Shown: positions 36,060 through 47,580 of the stretch, piece after piece
Position numbering within the stretch: the first letter of the stretch is position 1
Layout: the number at the start of each line of letters is the position of its first letter
Origin: Vanilla planifolia
Taxonomy: Eukaryota; Streptophyta; Magnoliopsida; Asparagales; Orchidaceae
NCBI GenBank assembly: GCA_023846275.1
Contig: CM043868.1
Coordinates: 7,893,653-7,957,652 of the forward strand
DNA: 64,000 nt
Reading direction: 5' to 3'
Notes under the pieces: model-generated
Told to the model about the DNA's origin: nothing
The model's input: only the letters and a program-made list of their open reading frames with translations
Database searches by the model: none
Made by a program: the position numbers and the translations under genes

Positions 36060-38820
36060 ATGTGACATCTAGGCATGGCACAGTATCCAAAATAATTGTG
36101 TTTGGATTTAAAGAAAACTCTATAGTACTTAAGATAACTTATAGGAATATCTAAATAACTTAATTAAGGTAGAAGGAAACTTTAGATAGTTGGAATAATG
36201 GGTTATAATATTGTAAGTACAATAATCATGACAATCTTAATGAAGATAAATTTAGAATGTTGTGAACCTAAGGTTTGGATCCTTAAGTTAGTGATTGGTA
36301 GGTCAGTTGGCACTTTAATCCCCATAAGAGGACATTTTCATATTGAGTCTAGGAGGGACTATTTCATATTGAGCCCAAGTGAGACATTTTTTTACTAAGC
36401 TGGGGAGGGACATTTTCATATTGAGCCTCATTGAAGATGGTGGCATATTAAGTATTTTGGAGAATAATGTATGTGGTTGATTAGATGATAGAGTGCCACA
36501 TGTTGTTAAGGACTCTTGAGCTTAAGAGCAACTAGTCACATGATTAATCTAGCCTAAAATAAGACTTCTAGATTATGTGATGATCAGGAGGGTTAGATCT
36601 TACCTAGATCTCATGGGTTTTGGAAAACCAGATTATTGTTAGGACATTGAATAGCTAATTAACTACATCATATTGTAATAATATATCTAATCATAATATT
36701 AATTATACTCTAATTATATAGTTTTGAAATAATATCTTCTAATACATTGTTTTTATAATATGACTTAAGGATTCTTTATTGAGCTTTGATTGTTGCCCTT
36801 TATTTTTACATGTAGTTTGGGAGATAGGAGTGAGCTTAAGAATAAGAGATTTGAGGCTTGCTTGTTGAGTATCTAACTATTTATTAGTTTTACTTTGATC
36901 TTTTACTTTAATTATGTTGATGTTATTTTCTTATGACTTTGATGTTATAGTTTGATCAACAATGGATTGTATTAAACTTGATTTTTTATTTTGATATTAC
37001 ATCTTATATTGTCTCTTATAATTGACTTGGTTTATAGATATTGTGATTTGATGATGTGGTTATATATGGCTTCATTTATAAATTACTTTTGTATCATGTA
37101 AAAGATAATATATATTGATAAGTTGTCCCAACCTATGGTGAAACAATCCCTAAATCAATTCGTAAAAATTTGGTAAAGGGGCATGGTTCATTATTGGAGG
37201 TGAATGAAAAGTATGATGATTAATTTAAGGGATCATGACCCCTAATTTGAATAATAAACTCAATGAGTGAAAGGGTGACTAGCCATGTATATTGACTATA
37301 TATGAGATTTGTCACACCAAGTGATTTTAAAAAATAGGGTTTGATAGAAGAAGAGTGTGATAAGTATACAACATAATATCCTATAAAACTAAAACAACAC
37401 ATAAAAACCATATCCAATTTGTATCCACTATATAACCAACTTATTATCCCTTGGTCAATTTGTTACTAATAGTTTTCTATGAGTCCTTTTTTGAAGTGTT
37501 GAACAAGGGGGAGAAGGTGAATTATTAGGAATACAAATTTGGAATTCATTGGAGATATTTAAATAAAAAATTTAAAATATTTTTTAATAAGCTTTAGGAC
37601 ATCTATAAAAGTAATTTTATGCAAATGTTAATTTTATTTTAAAAAAAGTTAATTTTCTTTTCATAATAAATTTTTTAAAAATAATGAAATAAAATATTTT
37701 ATAAAAATTGAAATATACACCAACTATTTTAGGTAATTTTTCTTAAAATCAAGTCTATGCCCACCTCCAAAAAAATAAGAAAAAGAAAAAAAATACAATC
37801 AATATAAGTCTTTCATCAAAAACAAGTAGACTAAGCCTTTATAACAATGAAATAAAAAAGATTGGCTATTACAACCTTACAACAAAATAAATTTGGTAAA
37901 ATAAGAAATACATAATACCAAAAAAATTTCTATGATTGATGAAATACTTAACACAACATAAGTGTTTTAACTAAATTAATTAGAAATAAAAAACATTGAG
38001 AACCTACTTGATTTGAGAAAAAGTAAAATTAGGAGTTTGATGATATAATAATCTTCCATTTTTTATGATAATAAAATCATTAATGAAATTGATAAAATAA
38101 TAAAATATTTATAAAAGAAATATTCAAAATAATCAAAGATAATCTCCTCTTAGATATATGCCAGACAAGATTAATGCTTTTTTTTTTATAATTTATGCTT
38201 ATTTATTTAAATTTCTATTCTCTCGCCTTTTTAGTTATTATTCAATAGGACTCAATCTAATTTTGTAAATTATTCCCAACTTAAGGGTTTTATGAAATTA
38301 TTAATCAATTGATAATTTAGTCTTTTTAAGCTCATTTTTCTTCAAATATATTTTTATTTAATAGTCTAGGTATTAACTCATACAATTTCTTTCAAATTGA
38401 TTTAGTTTCCAAAACATATTATTTAAAACATATTAAATTAAAGTTGACTTAAATGCTTTTAGAAAACCTTAGTGGTTATGAAAAGATCAAGTTTTAACAT
38501 CGATTATAATTTCAATCACAACTATTCTTTAGTATGGTCCTTAATAAGTTTTGAAGTTTTTAGATTTTCTTCAACTACTTTCTTTTTCTTAATTTATTTC
38601 ATTTAAATCTTCTAAACTTAAATCTTATTTATTTACCTTCTATGTACACACTATTTTATTTAGCTTAAATTAACTAATCAAAGTTTACATGCATATTAGA
38701 TTTTGATTATTCAATTTTAGAACCTAAGTCATTTTTGGTCCAACATATTTAGGTGTAATTGAGCTACTATTTTCATCTATTATCTATATAAAAGTATAAA
38801 ATTTGGAATGGATATTTGCT
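36060..38820. other. AT-rich stretch between the two copia gag relics
   Basis: Contains the 26-bp minisatellite at 36,333-36,436. A string agggggagaaggtgaatta at about 37,505 resembles a common border phrase of plant copia-type repeats. No coding region is recognised. Overlapping ORFs at 36,198 (+) and 37,220 (-) are short and domain-free. Confidence 0.35.
36333..36436. repeat. 26-bp minisatellite, four copies
   Basis: Units start at 36,333, 36,359, 36,385 and 36,411, each exactly 26 bp. The theme is cattttcatattgagyc followed by a gggaggga or aagtgaga ending. A similar word occurs once at about 32,350-32,383, just before direct repeat X. Confidence 0.85.
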
Positions 38821-39846
38821 ATACTTTTACATGCATATGAAGTATGATTGGGTTGCATGCCATAATAACATTTAGGCTTGTTATTATAACCACGTGAAAT
38901 GTCAACATGCTTGTGCATTTGAGATTTTATAGCAATTGTAGCAAACATTTTTCTGCTAATTAGTTTTATTTTTGGAAATGAACAAGTAGCATATAAGGAT
39001 TTAAAATCATTGAATTCCTTAATTAAGAATGCATGCTAATTAACTTTTCATTATAAATTATCATTGCCTTTTCTTTCATATTCTTTAGATAAGTTTTTAC
39101 CTTTTCTCTAGTTTGTTCATAATAAGCTAGATATTCATTATATTCTTCTTTTAGTTTCTTATATTTTTCACACAAATATTTATATTTATTACAAACATAA
39201 AGTAATTATTTAATTAATTTTTTATTAGAGTATTTACCTCTTCCTCACTTGAAGACATGCTCTCTTCTTCTTCTTTTCTAGTCATCATGTAAAAGAGTTG
39301 TTCATGATTGTCTTCCTCTTCACTTCTACTAGTATCCTCTGAATCACTCAAAGCTATATTAAATGCTTTCTTCTTCTTTTTATCCTTTTCATTTTCAACT
39401 CTTTCTTGGTTGATAAGACTTATTGTTCTAATATGTCTTGGTTTACCATATGCATGACAAATAATCTTTTTTCTTCTTACTTTTCTTTTGGATATTTGAT
39501 TTCTCTGTCTACTTACAACACCAAGAATTTAGACAAACCACTAGAGATTAAAATAAATGGCATCTTCATTAATAAACCCCTTTTTTAAAGTGTCGGCCTC
39601 TATCTTCAATGCTATTATTTATTCCTTCCTCTTTGCTTTATTATTCTTAATTAATTCCTCTTATTTTTTGCTTTTCATTTAGAGTTCATTAGTCATGAGC
39701 TCACCTAGTTAGTCATCTAATGTCGTAGTGGAAAGGTTCTCAGTTATGTTGATGGAGGTTGTCAATAGATATACTCTTTTGGTAAAATTTTAAGTATTTT
39801 CTTCACCTGTTGATTTAAAATAATTAACTTTCTAAAAATAGTAAAT

Positions 39847-40170
39847 TCATAATAATATTGTAAATAACATATTTTTAATCAACTCATTGAAAAGTATCTT
39901 AAATAAGTCATAGTCGAGTGTCATTATATTTGTTTTATTTTTCTTAACTAAGGAGATACCTTCAAACATTACCTTTAATTTATGCCAAATTCCATAAGCC
40001 ATTTCTAAATTCATAATTTTATTAAATTTGTCAGCATTTAAAGCGTAATGTAAAATTTTCATAGCTTTATTATTTAGTTTTACTTTATTTTTTTCATTTT
40101 GATCCATTTCACTAAAAGATTTATGTACTAAAATACCTTTATGAGTTTTTCTTAGTAGAAAATTTAACAT
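39847..40170 (-). pseudogene. Copia gag (UBN2-type) fragment, 107 codons
   Basis: The longest surviving frame of copia copy 2. The NNKAMKILHYALNADKF and GIWHKLKVMFEGIS motifs align with the middle of the retrotransposon gag/UBN2 domain, which forms the capsid-like particle in active elements. The usual N-terminal W-x(4)-M-type segment is absent upstream. The frame ends soon after the DYDLFK motif, with stops before the zinc knuckles. This is a dead gene fragment, not a host gene. Confidence 0.8.
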
Positions 40171-40664
40171 TAGTTTATTTTAGTTTCCAACATCTCTAAT
40201 AATGTTTGATAGTTTGAAGTGGATTAGGGATTATAACTATGAAAAAAATTCATATTTTAAAAAATTAAATTAATTACAATGAATGAAAAAAAAGATAAGT
40301 GATTAAGCTATCCTTAAATATTTGATTGGTATGGATCAATAACCTACATTGAAATTTGGTCGAGAAGGGTTACGTTGTACTATATTATGCATTTTCTTGG
40401 TATGACAAGTTTAAAGTTGAGATTTTGACATTGGAGTCAATTTTTATCAAAATTTAGTTGGATAAAATTATTTTATGTCTAGAATAGCCAATTACAATGC
40501 ATTGCCTTTTTATTAAGGCTTTCTTGGGTAAAATTAGTTTATTTAATAAAGGTGGTTCTTTCAGTTGTTAGGATTTAAAAAGGTATTGTTATTTCATTTA
40601 GAGATTCAACTGTGATGAATTAACTTTAAGTAAGTAAAGTTGGTTATTAGATTGAATAGTTTTA

Positions 40665-41350
40665 TCCTGTGATTTAGTACATAAGGCTCATTGTGATTTT
40701 GTTAGAATGATTGTAACCTCAATGACCACTATAATATGCATATTTATGTTTATTCTGTAGATTAATCATCACATTGAATATGCGTTACTAGTTACTCTCT
40801 TATGTAATAACTTATCAATTTGGATAAGTCAATCATTATTACTTATGTTTAAAAAAATCATTATGGTGATTATTAATTTAAGCATGTGATTTGTTACCTT
40901 ATAATGTGGATGTCATTTATTGAGCAGATAGTTATATAAAACTTATTTATTTTGTTTGTAATTGATGTAATAATAGACTAAGACTAAAGTTTGCAAGATT
41001 TTATATGTTGATATGTATTTGTGTTTATAAACATGTGAATATAATATAATAGGTGAAAAAATCTAGTAGAGTGGCCTTATGTCAAGATCTAGTATGTAGG
41101 ACTCCTAATGATTTTTTAAGGTATGACTATTGCTTATGTTTAAAAAACTCATTGTGATATTTATTAATTCATGCATGTTATTTGTTATCTTATAATGTTG
41201 ATGTAATTTATTAAGTAATTAGATAACAACTATTTATTTTATTTTTAATTGATATAACAATAGACTAAGTGTAAAGGGTTTGTCAGACTTGGTATGTAGA
41301 TATGTATTTGTATTTGTTTTTGTAAACATGTGCATATAATATAGCAGATG
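40665..41350. repeat. Tandem duplication in copia copy 2 leader, second unit shortened
   Basis: Units at about 40,665-41,055 and 41,075-41,345 correspond to the two ~400-bp units of copy 1. The second has lost about 120 bp between aggtatgactat and tgcttatgttt. The shared structure shows that the tandem duplication predates separation of the two copies. Confidence 0.65.
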
Positions 41351-41428
41351 CAAAATCTTTAATATAATTATCCTTTCATTTCTTCTTTTGCAAACATTGT
41401 TGGCTTGATAATATTAGAATAAACAAGT

Positions 41429-41431
<3 letters not shown>

Positions 41432-41461
<30 letters not shown>
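41432..41461. repeat. (TA)15 microsatellite
   Basis: A 30-bp uninterrupted TA tract, located where copy 1 has a much shorter tatatata run (about 35,393-35,406). Confidence 0.95.
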
Positions 41462-41463
<2 letters not shown>

Positions 41464-41930
41464 GGCCCTTGTTATTTACTTAAATATATAATGTGATGAA
41501 TAGCAAAAACTATTTGAAATTTTCTTTTAACCTTGTCATGAAATCCTTTTTCTTGTTTACCATAGCAATGATGATATATATTAATAGAAGCTCTTTTAAT
41601 GTTTTTTCAAAAAACTTTTTAGATTTTTTTATTGGAACAATCATCCTTATAAAAGTCCTTTTGTTACTACAAACTATAGGAAAAATAAAATAATTTAACT
41701 TGACTTTTCTTGTTGAAATTTAAACAAAACAAAAAAGTTAAACTATTATTCTTGGAATATTTGTTTTCAAATTTAACATGTTTATACCAATGAAAATAAA
41801 GAATAAAGTAACAAAATATTTTTAAGAAAGATTAGAACCTGCAATAGCTTATTAATATCATTTAGGCATGGTACATGATTTTTAGAGAAAAGAAAAATGT
41901 AAATCACTAAATTCTTCTCCTACACTCAAT

Positions 41931-44560
41931 TCTTTTTTAGAGTTGCATGATGAGGGTCAATACCACTAATGATTGATAATGCTAGGAAAAGACTAAGCTA
42001 ACTGACATTAGCTTAATAAAAAAACTAATTACTCATAATTCAAAATAGTGCAATTTTTTTATCGTGTAATTAAAGAAATCACAATAATACAAATGAAGAA
42101 AATACACATATGTTAAATAATCATGCATATGACATAATGTTTTAAAGAATTTTATTTTTCTATTCACTAAATTTTTAATTTTGTTGGTCCTTGAACTTGG
42201 CCTTAGGATATCATTAGATTGAGTTTGGTAAAAAATTTCTTATAATTTGTTTAAAGTTTCTAAAACCTTTCCTCTTTTGATTACACCTAGTTTGTACCCT
42301 TTTTAACCTTTTCTCTTTGTGTTATACCTTGCATGAGCCTCCTTCTTTATCAAATTCTTGGTGTTGTATCCTATTTCCAAGGTGATGATCCAAACCATCT
42401 CTTGTTTTCCAACTTTAGCAATCTTTTTGCTTTTTCACCAATTATCATAATTAATTAATATTTTCTCAAATTTTTTATAAGATTTATGGCATACATCATG
42501 TAATAGTTAAATTCGAAAAGTAGTCAATTATTATACAAATAAAAAACATGAATAAATTTATGCAACTATAAGAGAAACATGCATGATATGTGAATTGGAA
42601 AACATAAAAAATAATCAAGCATCTCTCAACCATGTTTTTCTAATTTCATCAACTTTAGATATTTAGGCTTCTAACCTAGCAACATCATACATCATAGCTT
42701 ATGTACTATAAGATCCTTAGTCATCTACCACAATTTATTATTGTGGTCCTACTTAGGGTTGCTTTCTTATTAGAACTACCTTCCATAAGCTTCACTTAGC
42801 TTAAAGCTTCCTTTATTTGTTTCTCTTGTTACCAAAATTAACAAAACCTTAATTTTTGGATTTTATAAAAACTTGATCACCAAAATTTTCTCAAATTCTC
42901 TCTCTTTCTTAGTTTTTTGTTTCCTCTCTTAGATTACCTTAGATGCCTTTAAATTGCTTCCTAAAAGTTTCATAAAGAGTAAAAATCCTTATTTTATAGA
43001 TTTTATAAACATTGTTTGAGCATACTATCAAAGTTTACTTTTAATTTATTTAAAAACTACTCAAAACACTTTCAATCTTAAATACAAAAGTTTCTAACAA
43101 CTAGTTCTTTCACTAATTAAAGTTTCCTAGTAGTTGCATCTCTTCTTTGCTCTATTGTAAATATTTTTTTTCTTCCTTGGACCACATTGGGTGTTTTTCA
43201 CCCATGAGGGATTTTGGAAATTGTTTTTAATAAAATAGAAATTAAATGTTAAGAAAAATTAAATCTTCAAATTTTATATTTATTTGATATGTAAAGTTTC
43301 TTCGGAAATTTTAAGACAACATTCTTATTAAATTTATAACAAATAAAACTTTCATAATTGTTTAACACTATTTAATGTTTTTTCTGCTCTAATAATTATT
43401 TAAATAATATATTTTTTCATAAGTATGACCTTTTAGCCATTTGTAATTTTCACAAAAAATATAATATTACGCACTAATTAAAATACATTATTTTTTTTAA
43501 AGTTTCCCAATTTTTATAATACCATTTTATAATTTAATTATTCTCTTCAACTAAAATTTTCATAGTAATGCTTTTCTATATCTCTAGCCCTCAGTTTTAT
43601 GATTAATTGAAATCTAAATTTCAAAATATTTATACAATTAGACTTTTAATAATTTCAAACTCTACATTCAATATCTTATTCTCTCTTCACGACTCATAGC
43701 CCCTTTCTTTAAGTTTGTACTAGGTTTTAGAACATAATTTAATAAAGTTTTTTCTCCAATGATATTTCTATATTTCCACTTTCCTTCAACCTGTGATTCA
43801 CCATTTAGTAAACCTATTTTTTCATGATAATCAATTCTATAAATAATTTTATTAATTAAATATCACCCATTTATTACAATAGATTCTCTAAACGTGAATG
43901 TGTATTTGTGCGATAATTTGTGAGACAAGGTGAGCATATAAGTGGAAAGCTAGAACATTGCTTGGGTCTTTGAGGTGTCAAAGCATGAATTGGGATTTTG
44001 ATCATTATTGTTGACTCAAGCTATGTTATGAGTTCCTTTTAAAAAATGGAAAAGGGGTCAAATAAGAATAAAGTTTAAGGAATTGTTGTTTGGAAAGTTG
44101 TGCTTCAAAACTTTATTTATTACCCTTCTATCTAAGAAGCATAATTTCCCAAGGCATTTGTTTTCTTGAGCATAGTCCTAATAAACGACTTTAAAAATTC
44201 ATCATTTTATAAAGAGTTAACTAACTTCTTGATTTATGGTGTTGTTTTTCGAAGTTTTCTCATTTGAAGTTTTTGATAAAGGTTTTCAAGCTTTGAACAC
44301 AATCTATCTAGAAATTATGTTTTTCACAAAGTTCTAACTAATTGCCATAAACTCCTTGGCAAAGTTAACAAATGCTAAAATCCATAAGATTAAGGTATCT
44401 TATATATAGCTCAATCTTTTATTTAATCCATTTTAAAAGGTGTTATCATTCTTTGTAGACTTTCCTTTACCCATTTTCTATGTAGATTTATGATAGTTTT
44501 TGAGTTAGTTTGCTTTGTTAGCCACATTCTCAATAAATCAAGTTAATGGAATGTCCATTC
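41931..44560. other. AT-rich stretch without recognised genes
   Basis: Lies between copia copy 2 and the recognisable LTR of gypsy relic C. The outer part of that LTR may reach into this stretch, but no clear homology to the other LTR was seen before about 44,560. Confidence 0.35.
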
Positions 44561-45650
44561 TTGCATGCAACAACCATCCAAAAAACAAAATTCTATTACT
44601 TAAGCTCAAAGGTGAACCAAAACGAAGTAAATCTTGTCAGAGTGCAGTTCTAAGACTTTAGATTAAATTCCCAAAAACAATACTCTAAGTATCCAAAGAA
44701 ACTTTCTTAACTTTGTATAATCGTTAAGCATATGGGAAACAATATGCCAAAATTCTTAATTTATCACTACAAAAAGCAATAAGGCTTAAGGAAACCTTAG
44801 GAAAAGTCTATAAAAATTCATACCTTATTCAACCTCTTCATCTTATATCTACTAAAAATCTTTTCCAAAAAATTCTCACAGCTCTTTTGCTATAGTAAGC
44901 TAGAATCTCTCTAATTTCCACTTCTCCTTTGCTTTAGCCCACAACTCTTTTCCTACATCCCTTGCTCTCATTAGAAGCTGCTTGCTATAATTATCTCCCT
45001 TTGCTTCCTACATCAAGACTACAGTTCCTACTTCACTCATAGCTTATTTGTTATAATAGCTTCAATAACAAAATTGCTGGGACTCTCCTTACTTCTAATG
45101 TGCTAATTCATAAAAGAAAACCATACTTTGCCTTACTTGAATGCTTCCCATGGCTACCTTAATCCCCCTTTCTTTTTCTTATTGAACCATTAGGCATCAC
45201 TTTTTAAAGCATCTGAAATAGTTATTCTTAGAATCCATACTGACTAAGTACCTTTGTATGCATGAAAGACAATTCTAAAATCCTTAATACTCATCCCAAG
45301 GCCAATCTTAATATAGTGATTTTCTCAAATGACTAAAATGTCTCTTGCTTGATCAGATATTTGAAAATCAACAACTTGTTTTATATTCATGAAAAATAAT
45401 AATCATTTAAACCTTTGCTTCAAACAACTCAAAACAAATTTATTTGATGTTTGAAAATTGCAAACAACTTAAAAATAAATTCCTTGTGAGGACCTCTTCT
45501 CAAAGATAAGTTTATCATTAAATTATAACATACTTTGCTATTGACATGCTTCTCAAGGTGTGCTTATTAATGATATTTTATTCTATTAAATAACTTTTAA
45601 AGAATTAGCTCCATTAGGAAAGTTATTAGTTTAAAAATCTTAAATAAATG
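44560..45650 (-). mobile_element. Downstream (3') LTR of gypsy relic C, recognisable part
   Basis: Homologous to 51,940-52,114 joined to 58,361-59,072. Shared strings include ttgctatagtaagcta (44,888 and 58,402), gaagctgcttg or gaagctacatg, ggactctcctt, gaaagaaaaccata or aaaagaaaaccata, gaatgcttcccatg and taacatacttt. It contains the uninterrupted site aacctcttcatctta at 44,831-44,845, where the other LTR carries a LINE insertion. Both outer limits are approximate. Confidence 0.7.
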
Positions 45651-47330
45651 AGGTTTAAGACTCTAAGAAGAAATTCAAAATGTTGTATTGTAGTCTTTCC
45701 GCCTTGTGAAAATTTTTTGTTGATGTTTAGAAGAGCTATGGATGTTGATTTTCCATATCAGTTTCATCTTCTTGGGTAGTTTCTCTTCAACTTGATTATG
45801 TCATAGTACTTTATACATAAGAAGTACTTTGTTTCTTAGCACTTTGCTTTGTTTGTGTAGTGTTTAGATTGGTCACTCTTGGTATGACATATATAACTGA
45901 ATCTCAATATCTTCCAAGTCGTATGGAATGAATTTATATAAATTAGGAAAATACTTTCTCAATGATGAAATATGGAAGAAATCATGAACTCCAACAAAAT
46001 TTTAATGGTAAAGCTAATCTTTAAGTGACTTGTCACACTCTTTCTATGAATGAAAAGACCAAATGAACTTGACTCTCACTTTTAGCTTTGCCAAAATTGA
46101 TCAACCTCTTCTAAGGATTAACAAAGACATGCTAATCTTCTTTTGTAATCAATGCTTAGGATCAAATATTTATTCTATTTGTTCTAAGCAATATGAATTC
46201 TTTCTCTAACAAATTTTACTTTCTTTTTGGCATATTTAATAACAACTATCCCAATCAACTTCCTTACTCTACCACCAAACCAACATAAGGGAGAATGTCA
46301 CTTCCTTTCATAAGGAGATATTTTGATGTTAGCTAGATGTTATTATTATAAGAAAATTTCTTTAAAGAGAAATAACTCTTCCAATCTCCTCCAAAATTAT
46401 GCACACAAAACCTTTATAGTTTTTCTAATTTTTTTATGATTCTCATAGTTTGCTCATTAGTTTGAGGATGAGAAGCTATTCTAGATCTAAATTGGGATCC
46501 AAATGCTCAATAAACATTCTTCCATAAATGTGATATAAATTTTTCTTTATTTGGTATGGATAACTTTTGGAGCACCATGAAGTCTTATGTTTTATTGCAT
46601 ATAGATTAAGTATATTATTCTAATCACTAAAAAGTGGGTTGATTTAGTCAATCTGTAAATTCTTACCAATATGAGTCGTGTCCAATAGGTGATCTGGGTA
46701 ATTTTATAATAAAGTTCATAGTAATGAATTTTCATTTTCATTCATAATTAAGTAAAAATTACAATAAGTTACAAGATTTTACTATTCATCCTTTGCTTAC
46801 TAACACACAAAGTTTCTTAATCTAGCCTACAAATTTTATTTTTAGTTTGGCTACCAATATGTTTTTTTTAGCTTTTCATACATCTTGTTTGTGCTTGGAT
46901 GGATGGGGTATCTAGAATTGTGAGCTTCTTTTAGTTGTATCTATCTTAATTGTTTTTGTGTAGGGATATACAATTAATCTTGAAACCATAAACATCAATG
47001 TCAACAAAGAGAAAGTTAAATAGCCATCCTTAGCTTTCTACATCAAATTATGGCATATTTCATCTTGTAGTTGATCTTCCTTAATAAATTCTAGTGAATC
47101 CAGTCTTAATAAAAGTTGATATAATAGATCTGCGTTCTTTCCTTCTCTCTTTATAGTTGTAATTTATCAATCTTCAAATGTGATTTGTGTTTTCATTCAA
47201 TTAAGCAACACATAGATTGATTCCTACTTTTTTGCTCAAATATTAGTAAAAACATTTTCTTGGTTAAGATGATAAATTATATTTGGATGATAATTTTTAA
47301 TAAAGTTTAGCTGCTTTTTCTATTTTAAAT

Positions 47331-47580
47331 TTAAATTCTTTTGAGTGAAAATACTTCTCAAACTTTGATGATCAATGACAACTTTACAATTCACACCATC
47401 TAGGTAATGTTGCTAGACCTTGAGAGCAAATACAATGGTTAAAAGTTGTAAATCTTTAAATTCTTTTGAGTGAAAATACTTCTCAAACTTTGATGATCAA
47501 TGAAAACTTTACAATTCACACCATCAAGGTAATGTTGCTAGACCTTGAGAGCAAATACAATGGTTAAAAGTTGTAAATCA
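47331..47580 (-). repeat. 125-bp tandem duplication of the RNase H block
   Basis: Copies at 47,331-47,455 and 47,456-47,580 differ at only a few positions (for example gacaac/gaaaac and tctagg/tcaagg). The unit encodes, on the minus strand, the VFALKV to IDHQSLRSIFTQK part of gypsy RNase H. The near-identity points to a recent event within a much older relic. Confidence 0.95.

Larger units (their letters stand above)
38825..41930 (-). mobile_element. Ty1/copia gag-containing relic, copy 2
   Basis: Homologous to copy 1 along its length. Its gag fragment is better preserved: an open frame at 39,847-40,170 has VKLNNKAMKILHYALNADKF and AYGIWHKLKVMFEGISLVKK, the signature of UBN2/copia gag. Further along are a degraded first knuckle (ICHAYGKPRHIRT, about 39,425-39,462), an acidic stretch EEEEESMSSSEEE, and a second knuckle KCYYGMQPNHTSYAC (about 38,832-38,872) with the same Cys-to-Gly change as copy 1. 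The N-terminal part of gag and all pol are missing. The outer end reads, on the minus strand, tgagtgtaggagaagaat, which may be an LTR start. Confidence 0.85.
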
